This document shows, piece by piece, positions 28,742-36,779 of a stretch of 64,000 nt of DNA. The stretch is from a virus. Within the stretch, counting starts at the first letter, position 1. Each line of letters begins with the position of its first letter. Both the position numbers and the translations under genes were made by a program. The DNA lies in the IMG/VR virus record IMGVR_UViG_3300030329_003436, positions 31,471 through 95,470 of that record; one strand, given 5' to 3'. Under the pieces are notes generated by a model, which had not been told where the DNA came from, searched no databases, and worked only from the letters and a program-made list of their open reading frames with translations.

Positions 28742-29944
28742 CTACGGCTGGTTCATTTCCATATCAGTGTCAGGAAGCATCGGCATTTTCGACTTAACTG
28801 TCAAATCGTTAAAGTTACGATATGAATAAGTGACAGTCGAGTTAGCACCACCAGTATCACCACCACCCCAAGTTACCGAAGTAAGCTTGTTTTTGACACC
28901 AAGGTCAAAGTGGGCAACCGCGTTGGTGGATTCCGTGTTGCCACCAGCACTGTTGTCATAAGTTGCAATTGGTGTCTTCAACTCATCAGTCGGCTCAATA
29001 AAGAACTCAATCCGTCTTTCGTTAACATTGTCTGCTTCTGGAAGGGCGTCAACATTATCTCCACCACGAGCCAAGACTTCAATTTCACACGTTACTTCAA
29101 CTGGGAAGGTAACATATCTGAAGTATGGAAGCTTCTGACCAAGAACGTTAATTTGTTCACGACCAAAGTCAACACTAATGGTTGCGCTTGTGATCTTGGC
29201 TTCATTGTCCGCAGTCGGTTGACCATCAACATCACTCCATGCGGTGGTATAGCCGGAAATATCTCTATGGACATTGGTTAAGTTATTCGCATCCGTATCT
29301 TGTGTATAAAGACGAACATTTTGGCGTCTTTGAACACGACCAGAGTGTAATCCCTGCTTTGAACCCGTAGTGGTAGTCTTGTCTTTACTAGGCACGCCAT
29401 GGATGTGTTTGGCGGGCGTTGCATACCATTTTTTGTGGTTTCCAACAAGCGTGATGGATTCAGTCAGGTTTCCGTCTGTTGACAGACTAAATGAGGCGGA
29501 AGACATGTACAACCCCGACATCCATACGGCGGTTGTGGGTTCAGCGTCACCAGCATTATTATGCGCATCGCTTGTTAAACTAAACCAAGCATCAACTTTG
29601 TTGTTTTGCATCTGCGGAATTGTTTTTGCAGCATCGGCATCATTGAAATCTGCACATCTACTGTATAGAAGCTTGTGACTATCAATAACGCGCTCAATAG
29701 AAACTTCCACGTCGGGAACTTCTTCTACGTCTTGATAGATAGAAAGTTGACCCATTTCAAATACCTGTTCTAGGTTGAAAGTGGTCGTAATACCAACGCT
29801 CTGAACGCCGGGAACATAGACGGCATTCATTATGTTTTGACCGCCGTTGGGGTCAGCGATACGCGCACCAGCGCCGTCTACGCTGCCTTCTCGCCCGATT
29901 CCAAGAGCCTGAATCGCCCAATAAATTCTATTATAATCAGCCAT
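28742..29944 (-). CDS. Major tail tube protein (400 aa)
   Basis: The protein forms the tail tube. The start ATG 29944 follows GGAGAGAAATTAC. The N-terminal half has the usual siphoviral tail-tube sequence style: VQSVGITTTFNLEQVFEMGQ, then a long beta region VEVSIERVIDSHKLLYSRC. Cys is rare. It is followed by the terminator at 28685-28712 and preceded by a perfect copy of the motif TTGGTGTATAAT, so it is probably a single-gene high-output transcript. Its place between the connector genes and the tail chaperones/tape measure is diagnostic. At 400 residues it is larger than minimal tube proteins (about 150-250), so an extra surface domain is likely. I see no sheath gene beside it. Confidence 0.82.
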   Translation of the reverse strand: MADYNRIYWAIQALGIGREGSVDGAGARIADPNGGQNIMNAVYVPGVQSVGITTTFNLEQVFEMGQLSIYQDVEEVPDVEVSIERVIDSHKLLYSRCADFNDADAAKTIPQMQNNKVDAWFSLTSDAHNNAGDAEPTTAVWMSGLYMSSASFSLSTDGNLTESITLVGNHKKWYATPAKHIHGVPSKDKTTTTGSKQGLHSGRVQRRQNVRLYTQDTDANNLTNVHRDISGYTTAWSDVDGQPTADNEAKITSATISVDFGREQINVLGQKLPYFRYVTFPVEVTCEIEVLARGGDNVDALPEADNVNERRIEFFIEPTDELKTPIATYDNSAGGNTESTNAVAHFDLGVKNKLTSVTWGGGDTGGANSTVTYSYRNFNDLTVKSKMPMLPDTDMEMNQP

Positions 29945-29989
29945 GTAATTTCTCTCCTATGGGATTTAGGTAAGTTATTTTACCAATGT

Positions 29990-30001
29990 ATTATACACCA
30001 A
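29990..30001 (-). promoter_or_regulatory. Leftward promoter-like motif upstream of the tail tube gene
   Basis: The minus strand reads TTGGTGTATAAT, 46 bases before the tail tube start. It contains a perfect TATAAT with no good -35 hexamer 16-18 bases upstream. An identical 12-mer lies before the portal gene, with near copies before other leftward genes. The leader after it also holds a small inverted repeat, GGTAA/TTACC. Confidence 0.6.
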
Positions 30002-30014
30002 TTGTTATTTTTTT

Positions 30015-31073
30015 TTACTTAACTACCTCAGCAGTTAAGCGTACTGTTCCATGATATAGATTATGACTAATAGTTTCATGCTGCTGTATTTTTGCATCTT
30101 TTAGCAAGATACTGCCATCATAATAGTTATGCCTATATCCACCATCCCCGCTTGGCTGAACCAATTCTGGGTATCTTATGGAATTGACAATATTTCCATC
30201 CTTATCTGTATTTTTAGTAGATCCACGATAATCCAAGGGAAAAACACCACTTCTCCCGATCCTGTCGCTGTCAAACATACGGATTGTTTTTTCATCTTGG
30301 TATGAAATAATGTCCAGAAGCTTGTCTCTTGTGTAGTCATCTTCGGCCAAGACATGAAATAAAAGATCACTTTGTATGTAATGCCCCCCACCAAGCTGGT
30401 AAGGCTCTAAAGTTCTTCTATTTACAAATTCAACAGCAATAGCGGGAAGTTGAAGTCTAGTTTCTCCTAATTGCGTGTAATCTCCAGATCCTGTCAAATT
30501 AAAATCTTGTGGAGCTTCCTCTACCCTATACTGTATTTCTCTGAAAAATCTACTGTCCGCAGGCACAACGTTAACATTTTTAAAGCTATACGAACTGGTG
30601 ACATCGCTGGTTGTACTAATCGCAGTATCAAAAACAACGCGACCGTTTGGGTAATCAATGTAGTGAGCGTAGGTTCCATCACCGGACGTGGGCTGAAATA
30701 CGTTATTAACATATACGCCGGAAATTCCGGGTAGCCTTCTTTGGTTTGGATAGTTAGTGTGGTCTGGTCTAAGGTTGGTCATAACCAATGGCTGATGTGT
30801 TGTCCCTAAACCGCTTTGCCACACCCAGTTAGAATGAAATGCCTCCCACACCTGCCCACTGTTAAAGTTGGGGTCGTTGACCGGACGTAAGTTTGCCCTG
30901 TAGTCACCGTATATACCGGAGCCAGCATGAATAGAGTTTGTTACATTTGTATAGCCACCGGCTTCAAGAAAGGCCCAATCAAAGAACTCAATAATGTTGT
31001 CCCTCAGAAGTGGGCCAACGGTACTATTTCCGATGTTGGTTATTTTGTTAAATGTTGTATATGAGTATGACAT
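30015..31073 (-). CDS. Tail terminator/neck-region structural protein (352 aa)
   Basis: The start ATG 31073 has GGGGAT upstream, four bases after the preceding stop. It opens with FNKITNIGNSTVGPLLRDNI and is beta-rich, with aromatic segments (WEAFHSNWVWQSGLG). A later part (LQLPAIAVEFVNRRTLEPYQ, SDLLFHVLAEDDYTRDKLLD) has the pattern of tail-terminator/tail-completion proteins, in which a target-value strand is followed by a helix. The gene immediately precedes the tail tube, the position of the tail terminator in siphoviruses. No family was assigned with certainty; a tail sheath was considered and rejected. Confidence 0.65.
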   Translation of the reverse strand: MSYSYTTFNKITNIGNSTVGPLLRDNIIEFFDWAFLEAGGYTNVTNSIHAGSGIYGDYRANLRPVNDPNFNSGQVWEAFHSNWVWQSGLGTTHQPLVMTNLRPDHTNYPNQRRLPGISGVYVNNVFQPTSGDGTYAHYIDYPNGRVVFDTAISTTSDVTSSYSFKNVNVVPADSRFFREIQYRVEEAPQDFNLTGSGDYTQLGETRLQLPAIAVEFVNRRTLEPYQLGGGHYIQSDLLFHVLAEDDYTRDKLLDIISYQDEKTIRMFDSDRIGRSGVFPLDYRGSTKNTDKDGNIVNSIRYPELVQPSGDGGYRHNYYDGSILLKDAKIQQHETISHNLYHGTVRLTAEVVK

Positions 31074-31076
31074 TTT

Positions 31077-31745
31077 TTATCCCCAGAACTTTTTCATGCT
31101 TTGTTCTAGTATTGAATTTATTCTGGTTTTTACCTTATCGTCGAATGCTCTAGTAATAAAGTTATCTTCTATGGTTCCAGAAATACTTGGTGGAACTCTC
31201 CACCCACCTACCGCCTTTTTCATTCTCCCCTGACCGCTTCTACCTCTTCCCGGCTCAACAGCAAACTCAAATTTTCCCACAATAATTGAATCGCCTTTTG
31301 TTAAAAGCCACTCAAGCCAATCTAATTTTACAGAAGTTTTATATGTTGAAGATTTATAACTAAGCTCTCCCGAAGACAAAGATAAAACGTTCCTCAGTTG
31401 TGCCGGTTGTACATTTACAGTAATTCCTCCGGTAATTTTTGTACCCGATTTCTTAAATTTTTTAACCACAATTTCAGTTGATTCTGAGATTGACGCGGCA
31501 ATGTCATTAATGGCACTGTTCAGCATCGACTCTTTTAAGCCCAACTCCCCTCTTATGTTACCCCTCTTCAAGGTTTGTATTTCGGAGCTTTGTTTGATTG
31601 TTTCTTCAATCAAGCCAACAATTTTATCTCTGGCATCAGCAGATACGTCAGATACAATACTGTTTAGCTCTTTGATTAAAAGACCATCAACAACTCTTTG
31701 TATATCTTTTGGGTTGTCTTTAAGCTCCAAAGTCACCTTTAGCAT
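31077..31745 (-). CDS. Neck/tail-completion-like protein (222 aa)
   Basis: I chose ATG 31745 (MLKVTLELK) because it overlaps the upstream stop as TAATG and has GGGAGAGGG just before it. The product has N-terminal helices (DVSADARDKIVGLIEETIKQ) and a C-terminal basic, glycine-rich stretch (VEPGRGRSGQGRMKKAVGGW). This resembles the general build of HK97 gp10-like neck proteins. It sits between the zinc-ribbon connector and the terminator-like gene. The family assignment is by position and shape only. Confidence 0.6.
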   Translation of the reverse strand: MLKVTLELKDNPKDIQRVVDGLLIKELNSIVSDVSADARDKIVGLIEETIKQSSEIQTLKRGNIRGELGLKESMLNSAINDIAASISESTEIVVKKFKKSGTKITGGITVNVQPAQLRNVLSLSSGELSYKSSTYKTSVKLDWLEWLLTKGDSIIVGKFEFAVEPGRGRSGQGRMKKAVGGWRVPPSISGTIEDNFITRAFDDKVKTRINSILEQSMKKFWG

Positions 31746-32236
31746 TAGACCCTCTCCCAAAATATGACCATATACTGGGTGGGATTTTGCTTAAATCCTT
31801 GAACAAAAGGTTCGGTAAGCCTCTTATACCTAAGCTGATTATGCTTGCCAACATCGACAAGTATCTCTTTTGCTTTGGCTATCTTCTCGTAATCATCCAT
31901 GTAACAAACTGTCTGAATGGTTCCTTGCGGGATATCAACCTGAAGACCAATATCCACAAATTCCTTTCTATTATGGTAAACCCTCATTTGCACCGTCTCT
32001 TTCGATTCGGTGTATTTGAAACCGTCGCCCCCACAATATGGACATAGAGAACCTCGCCTAAAAGGTATTGGTCCACCAGTCTTATAAAAATTGACCCCTC
32101 TTCCACCTATAGTGTTTTGGAAACAGTTAGGACACTTTTCCTTCTTCTCTGGATATACCAGAGTAACAGTCTTATTAAATAATAAGATAGCTTCGTTAAG
32201 AAGCGTAAATACGTCTGATGGAATTTTAAGAGCCAT
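31745..32236 (-). CDS. Head closure-like protein with zinc ribbon (163 aa)
   Basis: The start ATG 32236 has AAGGGGTGA upstream. Residues 34-71 carry two Cys pairs, KCPNCFQNTIGG and LCPYCGGDGF, spaced about 30 residues apart. This is a zinc-ribbon/DnaJ-type arrangement unusual in a small connector. The remainder is beta-rich (TVQMRVYHNRKEFVDIGLQV), like head-closure (stopper) proteins. It overlaps the next gene by one base (TAATG), suggesting translational coupling. Order adaptor - this gene - neck protein - terminator-like protein - tube supports a connector role. The zinc site is read from sequence; metal binding is inferred. Confidence 0.65.
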   Translation of the reverse strand: MALKIPSDVFTLLNEAILLFNKTVTLVYPEKKEKCPNCFQNTIGGRGVNFYKTGGPIPFRRGSLCPYCGGDGFKYTESKETVQMRVYHNRKEFVDIGLQVDIPQGTIQTVCYMDDYEKIAKAKEILVDVGKHNQLRYKRLTEPFVQGFKQNPTQYMVIFWERV

Positions 32237-32246
32237 TAGTCACCCC

Positions 32247-32441
32247 TTAACCTACGGCGTCACCTGCATAATAACGAGGATCATCGAATCTGTTTGTATA
32301 CTTTGTTTCTAAAGCGGCAGCATCTTGAGCGTCGTTTTGTACTGCATCAATAGTTTTATAGTTACCATGAACGTCAACCGCAGTTACTATGGTGCCGTTC
32401 TTTTCTGTGGTGCCTTTTGCATTTGTAGCTACATCGGCCAT
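32247..32441 (-). CDS. Small unknown protein (64 aa)
   Basis: The start ATG 32441 has a strong AAGGAG seven bases upstream, and the gene fits neatly between the S74 fibre and the zinc-ribbon protein. The 64-residue product is acidic and Asp/Ala/Thr-rich with no cysteine, membrane segment or recognised motif. It ends in NRFDDPRYYAGDAVG. It is probably a minor virion or assembly protein by context. Confidence 0.55.
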   Translation of the reverse strand: MADVATNAKGTTEKNGTIVTAVDVHGNYKTIDAVQNDAQDAAALETKYTNRFDDPRYYAGDAVG

Positions 32442-32452
32442 TGTTTATCTCC

Positions 32453-34693
32453 TTATGAAGATTCTAAATCTGAAATTCTAGTTAAAGCTGCATCAAGTTG
32501 TGTTTTTAGTTCTTGCACAGCGGCAACTAAATGTATATTAATTGCATGAGCATCCAATCCCTTAACGTTTGAAACCGCAATCTCTCCTGTTTCATGGTCT
32601 TCAATATCAGTGTCCGTATCTATTACAGAGTCTGGAAATACAGTCTCGACTTCTTGTGCTAAGAAGTTGTAATGCGTTTTGTCATGATCTGATTTAATAC
32701 AATGACAAAAGTGTTCTGTATATTTAAAGCTTACCGGTCTTAACTGCATTATTTTGGTTAAGGCGGTAGAAGTATCTATTGTAGATATATCTTCTTTAAG
32801 TCTTTGGTCAGAGGTGTTAATCCACAAAGTACTCGTGGGCTGTGCGCCCTGACCGCTATTAAGCTCAAAACTATAAGTACCGCCCGGAACTTTGCCGATA
32901 GCGACATTACCACCGTCACTAATTTTGATTCCTTCACTACCACCATCATTACTAATCCAATTGCTATTTAAAGCAAAATTACCATGAATTTTAATTAGGT
33001 CAGAATAAAGGTCTAATTGACTAATATTAGCTCCATCAGTATCAAATCTACTAATGGCCAACTTAGCGTCTGCGTCTGCTGCGCTAGTACCAGCTTGTAG
33101 ATAAGCAGTGTTATTAGTACTTCTGGAGCCTAGCAACCTAATCGCAGAATCACCAGCCCCTCCAGTATTCCCAACCGTCATGGCCGCATTGGAGCCATAG
33201 ACTTGGAACCAGTTAGTTCCTATAGAAGAGGTATTATGTGGCGAGTCTGTATTGACCCCAACTTGACCAAGACGATTGACTGTTAGGTGAGAAGGAACAA
33301 AAGATCCTGAATTATTGATCTTTAATACTTCGGAAGCGCTCTTGTAGCCTATGGAAGACCAGTGGCCTATTTCGTCATTTAGCGATGGATATGTTAAAAC
33401 CCCGCTCCCAAGAGTATTCTTTCCTAAGTGAATAGATACTCCTTGGTTTGTGGGGCTTTCTACGGCAAAGTTAACAGCACCACCGCTACCGGAAACATGC
33501 AGGTTATAATTCGGTCGCCAGTTAGCGGCTCTAATTCCCGAATGAGCAACCCCTACATTTCCATTGGTAGCGTCTAGAATTAACTGATGTTGATGCTCAC
33601 CATAGCCCTTACGGGTTGAAAATCTTGCTTGGTTATAAGTCGGCTCCCACATTACACGGGCAAAGTTGGATGCAGTAGTTCCTACCCCAGAACCAACAAT
33701 AAGATTAGATCTTCCGGTTGAAGACCCAATAGATAATGAATTACCGTCTGAAGCAGTGGAGAGACTCCCTAAGTCATCCCCAACAACTAGTTTTTGAGAA
33801 GGATGAAGAGCGCCAAGCCCCATACGACCGCCGCTATCTAAAACGAGCAAATGGTCTGCTGGAAGGACGTTAAAATCTCTGTTACCATCTGCACCTATAA
33901 AGAATCTACCTGCTCCACTAGCCATAGTGGTAACACCCATACCAAAACCGATGTAGTAGTCATCTTTACCGTAGGCTGTGGTTCCATGGCTGTACTTGCT
34001 AAAGATTAAATCAGCCTTGGAATTATTTTGCGAATCCATCCTCCACATTGCTTCACCAGACCCCCGAATATGCAGAGGGTTTTGTGGGTCTACCCCAATT
34101 CCAAACTTACCCCTATTGTCAATTTTGACTCTCTGGGTAAAGGTCGATGTGCCACTATTCCATTCACCAATCTCAAAACTAGTGTCGTTTGGATATGCTA
34201 TATTCTTAGGAGAGCCATCTAGCAGTAGGTTAACGCCAGAACTATGAATAGATTTTACATGTAGTGATGGAGTAGAAACCCCACTGCCATAAATGACAAC
34301 TTGTCCATCGGTCTCAATAGACATTCTCTTTTTCAGTCCCGGTCCACCTGTAGCAGAACTAGCGCCAGAAGGGGCGGTATAAAATATAATGGAGCCGTCA
34401 TCTTTATTCGTTGTGTCACTACCGGTCTTAAACTGCATAGCGGCAACGTTGTTATTATTCCATTGACCATAGATATAACCAATAGATTCATTAGCTCCAG
34501 TAACATTATTGTCTTTAACATTTATGCCGTATGAAAAGTAGTTACTTTGTCCACTAGCCATAATTGGCACAATAGAATCAACAATGTGATTCATGTTATC
34601 TCTTACGTCGGCTGCGGAAATAGCACCACTGGTATTGTCAGCTAGATCTGCACTGATCTTTGCTTTTAGATCTGCCTTTTTATATTCAGCCAT
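32453..34693 (-). CDS. Tail/head fibre with C-terminal S74 intramolecular chaperone (746 aa)
   Basis: The last ~130 residues hold the endosialidase-type intramolecular chaperone (Peptidase_S74): TSDQRLKEDISTIDTSTALT, then MQLRPVSFKYTEHF and FLAQEVETVFPDSV. In this family the domain drives trimer folding of the fibre and then cuts itself off. The central 500 residues are repeats of fibre units (RGKFGIGVDPQNPLHIRGSG, GRMGLGALHPSQKLVVGDDL). Residues 5-45 (LKAKISADLADNTSGAISAA, DVRDNMNHIVDSI) match the N-terminus of the 204-residue product of 48378-48992, probably a shared virion-attachment module. The gene overlaps the upstream gene by one base (TAATG). Confidence 0.88.
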   Translation of the reverse strand: MAEYKKADLKAKISADLADNTSGAISAADVRDNMNHIVDSIVPIMASGQSNYFSYGINVKDNNVTGANESIGYIYGQWNNNNVAAMQFKTGSDTTNKDDGSIIFYTAPSGASSATGGPGLKKRMSIETDGQVVIYGSGVSTPSLHVKSIHSSGVNLLLDGSPKNIAYPNDTSFEIGEWNSGTSTFTQRVKIDNRGKFGIGVDPQNPLHIRGSGEAMWRMDSQNNSKADLIFSKYSHGTTAYGKDDYYIGFGMGVTTMASGAGRFFIGADGNRDFNVLPADHLLVLDSGGRMGLGALHPSQKLVVGDDLGSLSTASDGNSLSIGSSTGRSNLIVGSGVGTTASNFARVMWEPTYNQARFSTRKGYGEHQHQLILDATNGNVGVAHSGIRAANWRPNYNLHVSGSGGAVNFAVESPTNQGVSIHLGKNTLGSGVLTYPSLNDEIGHWSSIGYKSASEVLKINNSGSFVPSHLTVNRLGQVGVNTDSPHNTSSIGTNWFQVYGSNAAMTVGNTGGAGDSAIRLLGSRSTNNTAYLQAGTSAADADAKLAISRFDTDGANISQLDLYSDLIKIHGNFALNSNWISNDGGSEGIKISDGGNVAIGKVPGGTYSFELNSGQGAQPTSTLWINTSDQRLKEDISTIDTSTALTKIMQLRPVSFKYTEHFCHCIKSDHDKTHYNFLAQEVETVFPDSVIDTDTDIEDHETGEIAVSNVKGLDAHAINIHLVAAVQELKTQLDAALTRISDLESS

Positions 34694-35202
34694 TATTCAA
34701 ACCATCCTGACCTACTGGACATATTAGTTCTTGCTATGTTATCACTTCCGGGTGAATACGGGCTAAGTACAGCTTGACCCACAACACCATTAAGTTTGTA
34801 TTGCATTTTTGCGTCTTCGTATTTCTTACACATATGTTCGTGCAATATATGTAAGTTGGCAACAATCCCACGAGTATCAATAGATGAGGGGCCGTCTTTA
34901 ATTGCCATCGCGCTTAGGGCGTTAGTCTTTACTTCGCTACTTAGAAGCAGGCAGGCAGTTTTGAGGGAAACGATATTTATAAACGAATCGTCTTTATCAC
35001 TGGAAGAAGTAGGATCAGGTGAAAGAGAAGACCCGTCAACCTCTATAGTGTAAGTATTTTCAAAATCTACTTCCAAAGACGCAAGCTGCGCTGAAACCAG
35101 TATGGCTTCTTCTATTCTGTCATTAGTAAACGTGTAATCGCTGGAATCCAAGTCATTTACTAGGTGGCGCACTATCAGGGCCATTTCATTTTGCCAACTC
35201 AT
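34693..35202 (-). CDS. Head-tail adaptor-like protein (169 aa)
   Basis: The product is largely helical: EMALIVRHLVNDLDSSDYTF and NDRIEEAILVSAQLASLEVD at the start, a predicted strand/loop (NTYTIEVDGSSLSPDPTSSS), then helices. This layout resembles gp6-like head-tail adaptors that sit under the portal. The order, upstream of the zinc-ribbon head-closure-like protein and neck protein, is consistent, although a fibre gene intervenes. A one-base TAATG overlap couples it to the S74 fibre downstream. Confidence 0.5.
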   Translation of the reverse strand: MSWQNEMALIVRHLVNDLDSSDYTFTNDRIEEAILVSAQLASLEVDFENTYTIEVDGSSLSPDPTSSSDKDDSFINIVSLKTACLLLSSEVKTNALSAMAIKDGPSSIDTRGIVANLHILHEHMCKKYEDAKMQYKLNGVVGQAVLSPYSPGSDNIARTNMSSRSGWFE

Positions 35203-35214
35203 AATTACGCCTCC

Positions 35215-35523
35215 TTAAAGGTTTCTATGGACTTTGAATGTTGTTATATCCGTGCTAAAGGTTCCATCAGAAATAATAACTTTTCCTTGAAGCTGATAAG
35301 TTCCCACTTCATCTAGGTCATCAGCAATAGTTGTGTAGTACATTTTTCCATCTGTTCCGTCACTGTTAAAAGTGGCGGTTTTTGTTAGCTTTGTGCCAGA
35401 TGGTTTTTTTATTAATATTTGTTTGGTGCCTGCGCTGGATATATCGACAACAGAGCTACCATCTTTTACTGTGACTAAGAACTTTGTCCCTACATCATCT
35501 AGGTGTATTTCATTGGCTGGCAT
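35215..35523 (-). CDS. BppU N-terminal-like Ig-fold virion protein (102 aa)
   Basis: A complete small beta protein with the features of BppU_N/DUF2479-type baseplate modules: DVGTKFLVTVKDGSSVVDIS, then KQILIKKPSGTKLTKTATFN, SDGTDGKMYYTTIADDL and GTYQLQGKVIISDGTF. In other phages this Ig-like unit attaches fibres or receptor-binding proteins to the virion. It follows the 395-residue repetitive fibre-like gene by one base. It may act as an adaptor for one of the fibres in this cluster. Confidence 0.65.
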   Translation of the reverse strand: MPANEIHLDDVGTKFLVTVKDGSSVVDISSAGTKQILIKKPSGTKLTKTATFNSDGTDGKMYYTTIADDLDEVGTYQLQGKVIISDGTFSTDITTFKVHRNL

Positions 35524-35524
35524 A

Positions 35525-36712
35525 TTATCTCTCTCTCACAAGATCTTTGTCTACCTGTTTATCTATATATCCAGTAAGTGAGTTTTGCTTATCTAAATAT
35601 GCAGAAAGCAAACACTGGCTGTCCACTAATCCATCAACTGAAACAGTTTTCCTAATAAACCCGTCAACATCTCTTGTCTTATCAAGATATAACGTAAATT
35701 TCGCCACATCTTGGTTTTCGTTGGGCGAAGTTAAAAATCCGCTTAAAATAGAGGTAGCTGTTAATACTTCAGCATCCCCTCCTATTAATAATACACTATT
35801 TGGCGATAAACTTGCAGTAATATCAAGACTTGCTTCACCAAACGGATTTGCTGCCATTATTGCGCTACCTATAGCAGATAGCGAAGCTTTTCCTGTACCT
35901 AAAGCTGCAAATGGAGTTATTGAAGAAGATGCAATTAATCGAGCGCCATCTATATGAGGCGTACCGACCATAAAGTTGCTCTTCAAGAAGCCTTTAGTAA
36001 ATCCAGTAGTAAAGGCATCGTTGGAACCTATTTTAGCCTGACCAAGTTTGGATACCTGCCCGTTGATCGAAACCGTTCCAGAAACACTGGTTGACGACGA
36101 TAACAAAGCATCTAATCTACCTGATGGAGATAGAGACCCAGACATTGAAATTGCTGACAGGGCAGATGTTTGACTCGTAGATGTGGCAGAAATTGTCCCG
36201 GTTTTATCTAACTGAGACTGTCCAAGCTTATCTACTATAGCACTTGATGACAAACTTCCCGAAGCTGAGAAGGCAGACAGTCCACCAATTTCTGAAATAC
36301 CATTACTACTTAAAGAACCAGCTTTGGATATGCTGGACTCAGAATCTATAACCAAAACAGCAGAAGGAGATAGGGTGCTAGATTCTGTTATTAAGCTAGC
36401 AGCGGCAATTCTTAACTGAACTGACAAAGAGGTGTCAGCAGCCATAGATTGTGCGGACTTGGCGGATATTTCAACAACACCGGATATAGTGGTTGATGAA
36501 GATTGATTAAGAGCTGAAGCTCCCAATTTTTCAACAGTAGCGTTAGGAGCAATAGTGCCAGAAGCAGATATCGCAGAAGCATTACCACTAACAATAGCGC
36601 CTGATGTAGAAACATTGCCGGTAGCGCTTAATAAAGCTACTCCAGTAATAGTATCACCAGTAACCGCTGTAGTAGATAGCGGCAGCTCACTTATGGCACT
36701 AAAACCTAACAT
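35525..36712 (-). CDS. Repetitive Ser/Ala-rich fibre-like protein (395 aa)
   Basis: Start ATG 36712 follows TAGGGTTGCTT. The first ~270 residues repeat a unit of roughly 25-30 residues built on SASGSLS or STSGTVS alternated with KLGxSxL (DKLGQSQLDKTGTISATSTS). This is low-complexity Ser/Ala/Thr sequence expected to form a stacked beta rod. The last ~70 residues switch to a shorter unit of about 11 residues around YxDK or FIRK (YLDKTRDVDGFIRK, YLDKQNSLTGYIDK). No catalytic motif. It is probably a fibre or whisker shaft, perhaps partnering the Ig-like protein downstream. Confidence 0.65.
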   Translation of the reverse strand: MLGFSAISELPLSTTAVTGDTITGVALLSATGNVSTSGAIVSGNASAISASGTIAPNATVEKLGASALNQSSSTTISGVVEISAKSAQSMAADTSLSVQLRIAAASLITESSTLSPSAVLVIDSESSISKAGSLSSNGISEIGGLSAFSASGSLSSSAIVDKLGQSQLDKTGTISATSTSQTSALSAISMSGSLSPSGRLDALLSSSTSVSGTVSINGQVSKLGQAKIGSNDAFTTGFTKGFLKSNFMVGTPHIDGARLIASSSITPFAALGTGKASLSAIGSAIMAANPFGEASLDITASLSPNSVLLIGGDAEVLTATSILSGFLTSPNENQDVAKFTLYLDKTRDVDGFIRKTVSVDGLVDSQCLLSAYLDKQNSLTGYIDKQVDKDLVRER

Positions 36713-36757
36713 AAAGCAACCCTATTAATGGCTAATTAAAATATATTATCTATAATA

Positions 36758-36769
36758 GATATACACTAA
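36758..36769 (-). promoter_or_regulatory. Degenerate leftward promoter-like motif in a fibre intergenic gap
   Basis: The minus strand reads TTAGTGTATATC, 9 of 12 positions of the motif TTGGTGTATAAT. It lies 46 bases before the 395-residue fibre-like gene. Immediately downstream is an inverted repeat TATCTAT/ATAGATA (36747-36761) that could be an operator or part of the initiation region. Confidence 0.4.
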
Positions 36770-36779
36770 TTTTTAGTTA

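Noticed and set aside
30015-31073. Tail sheath protein
   Set aside because: At 352 residues it is too short, has no sheath-type C-terminal pattern, and there are no contractile baseplate genes. A tail-terminator-like role fits better.
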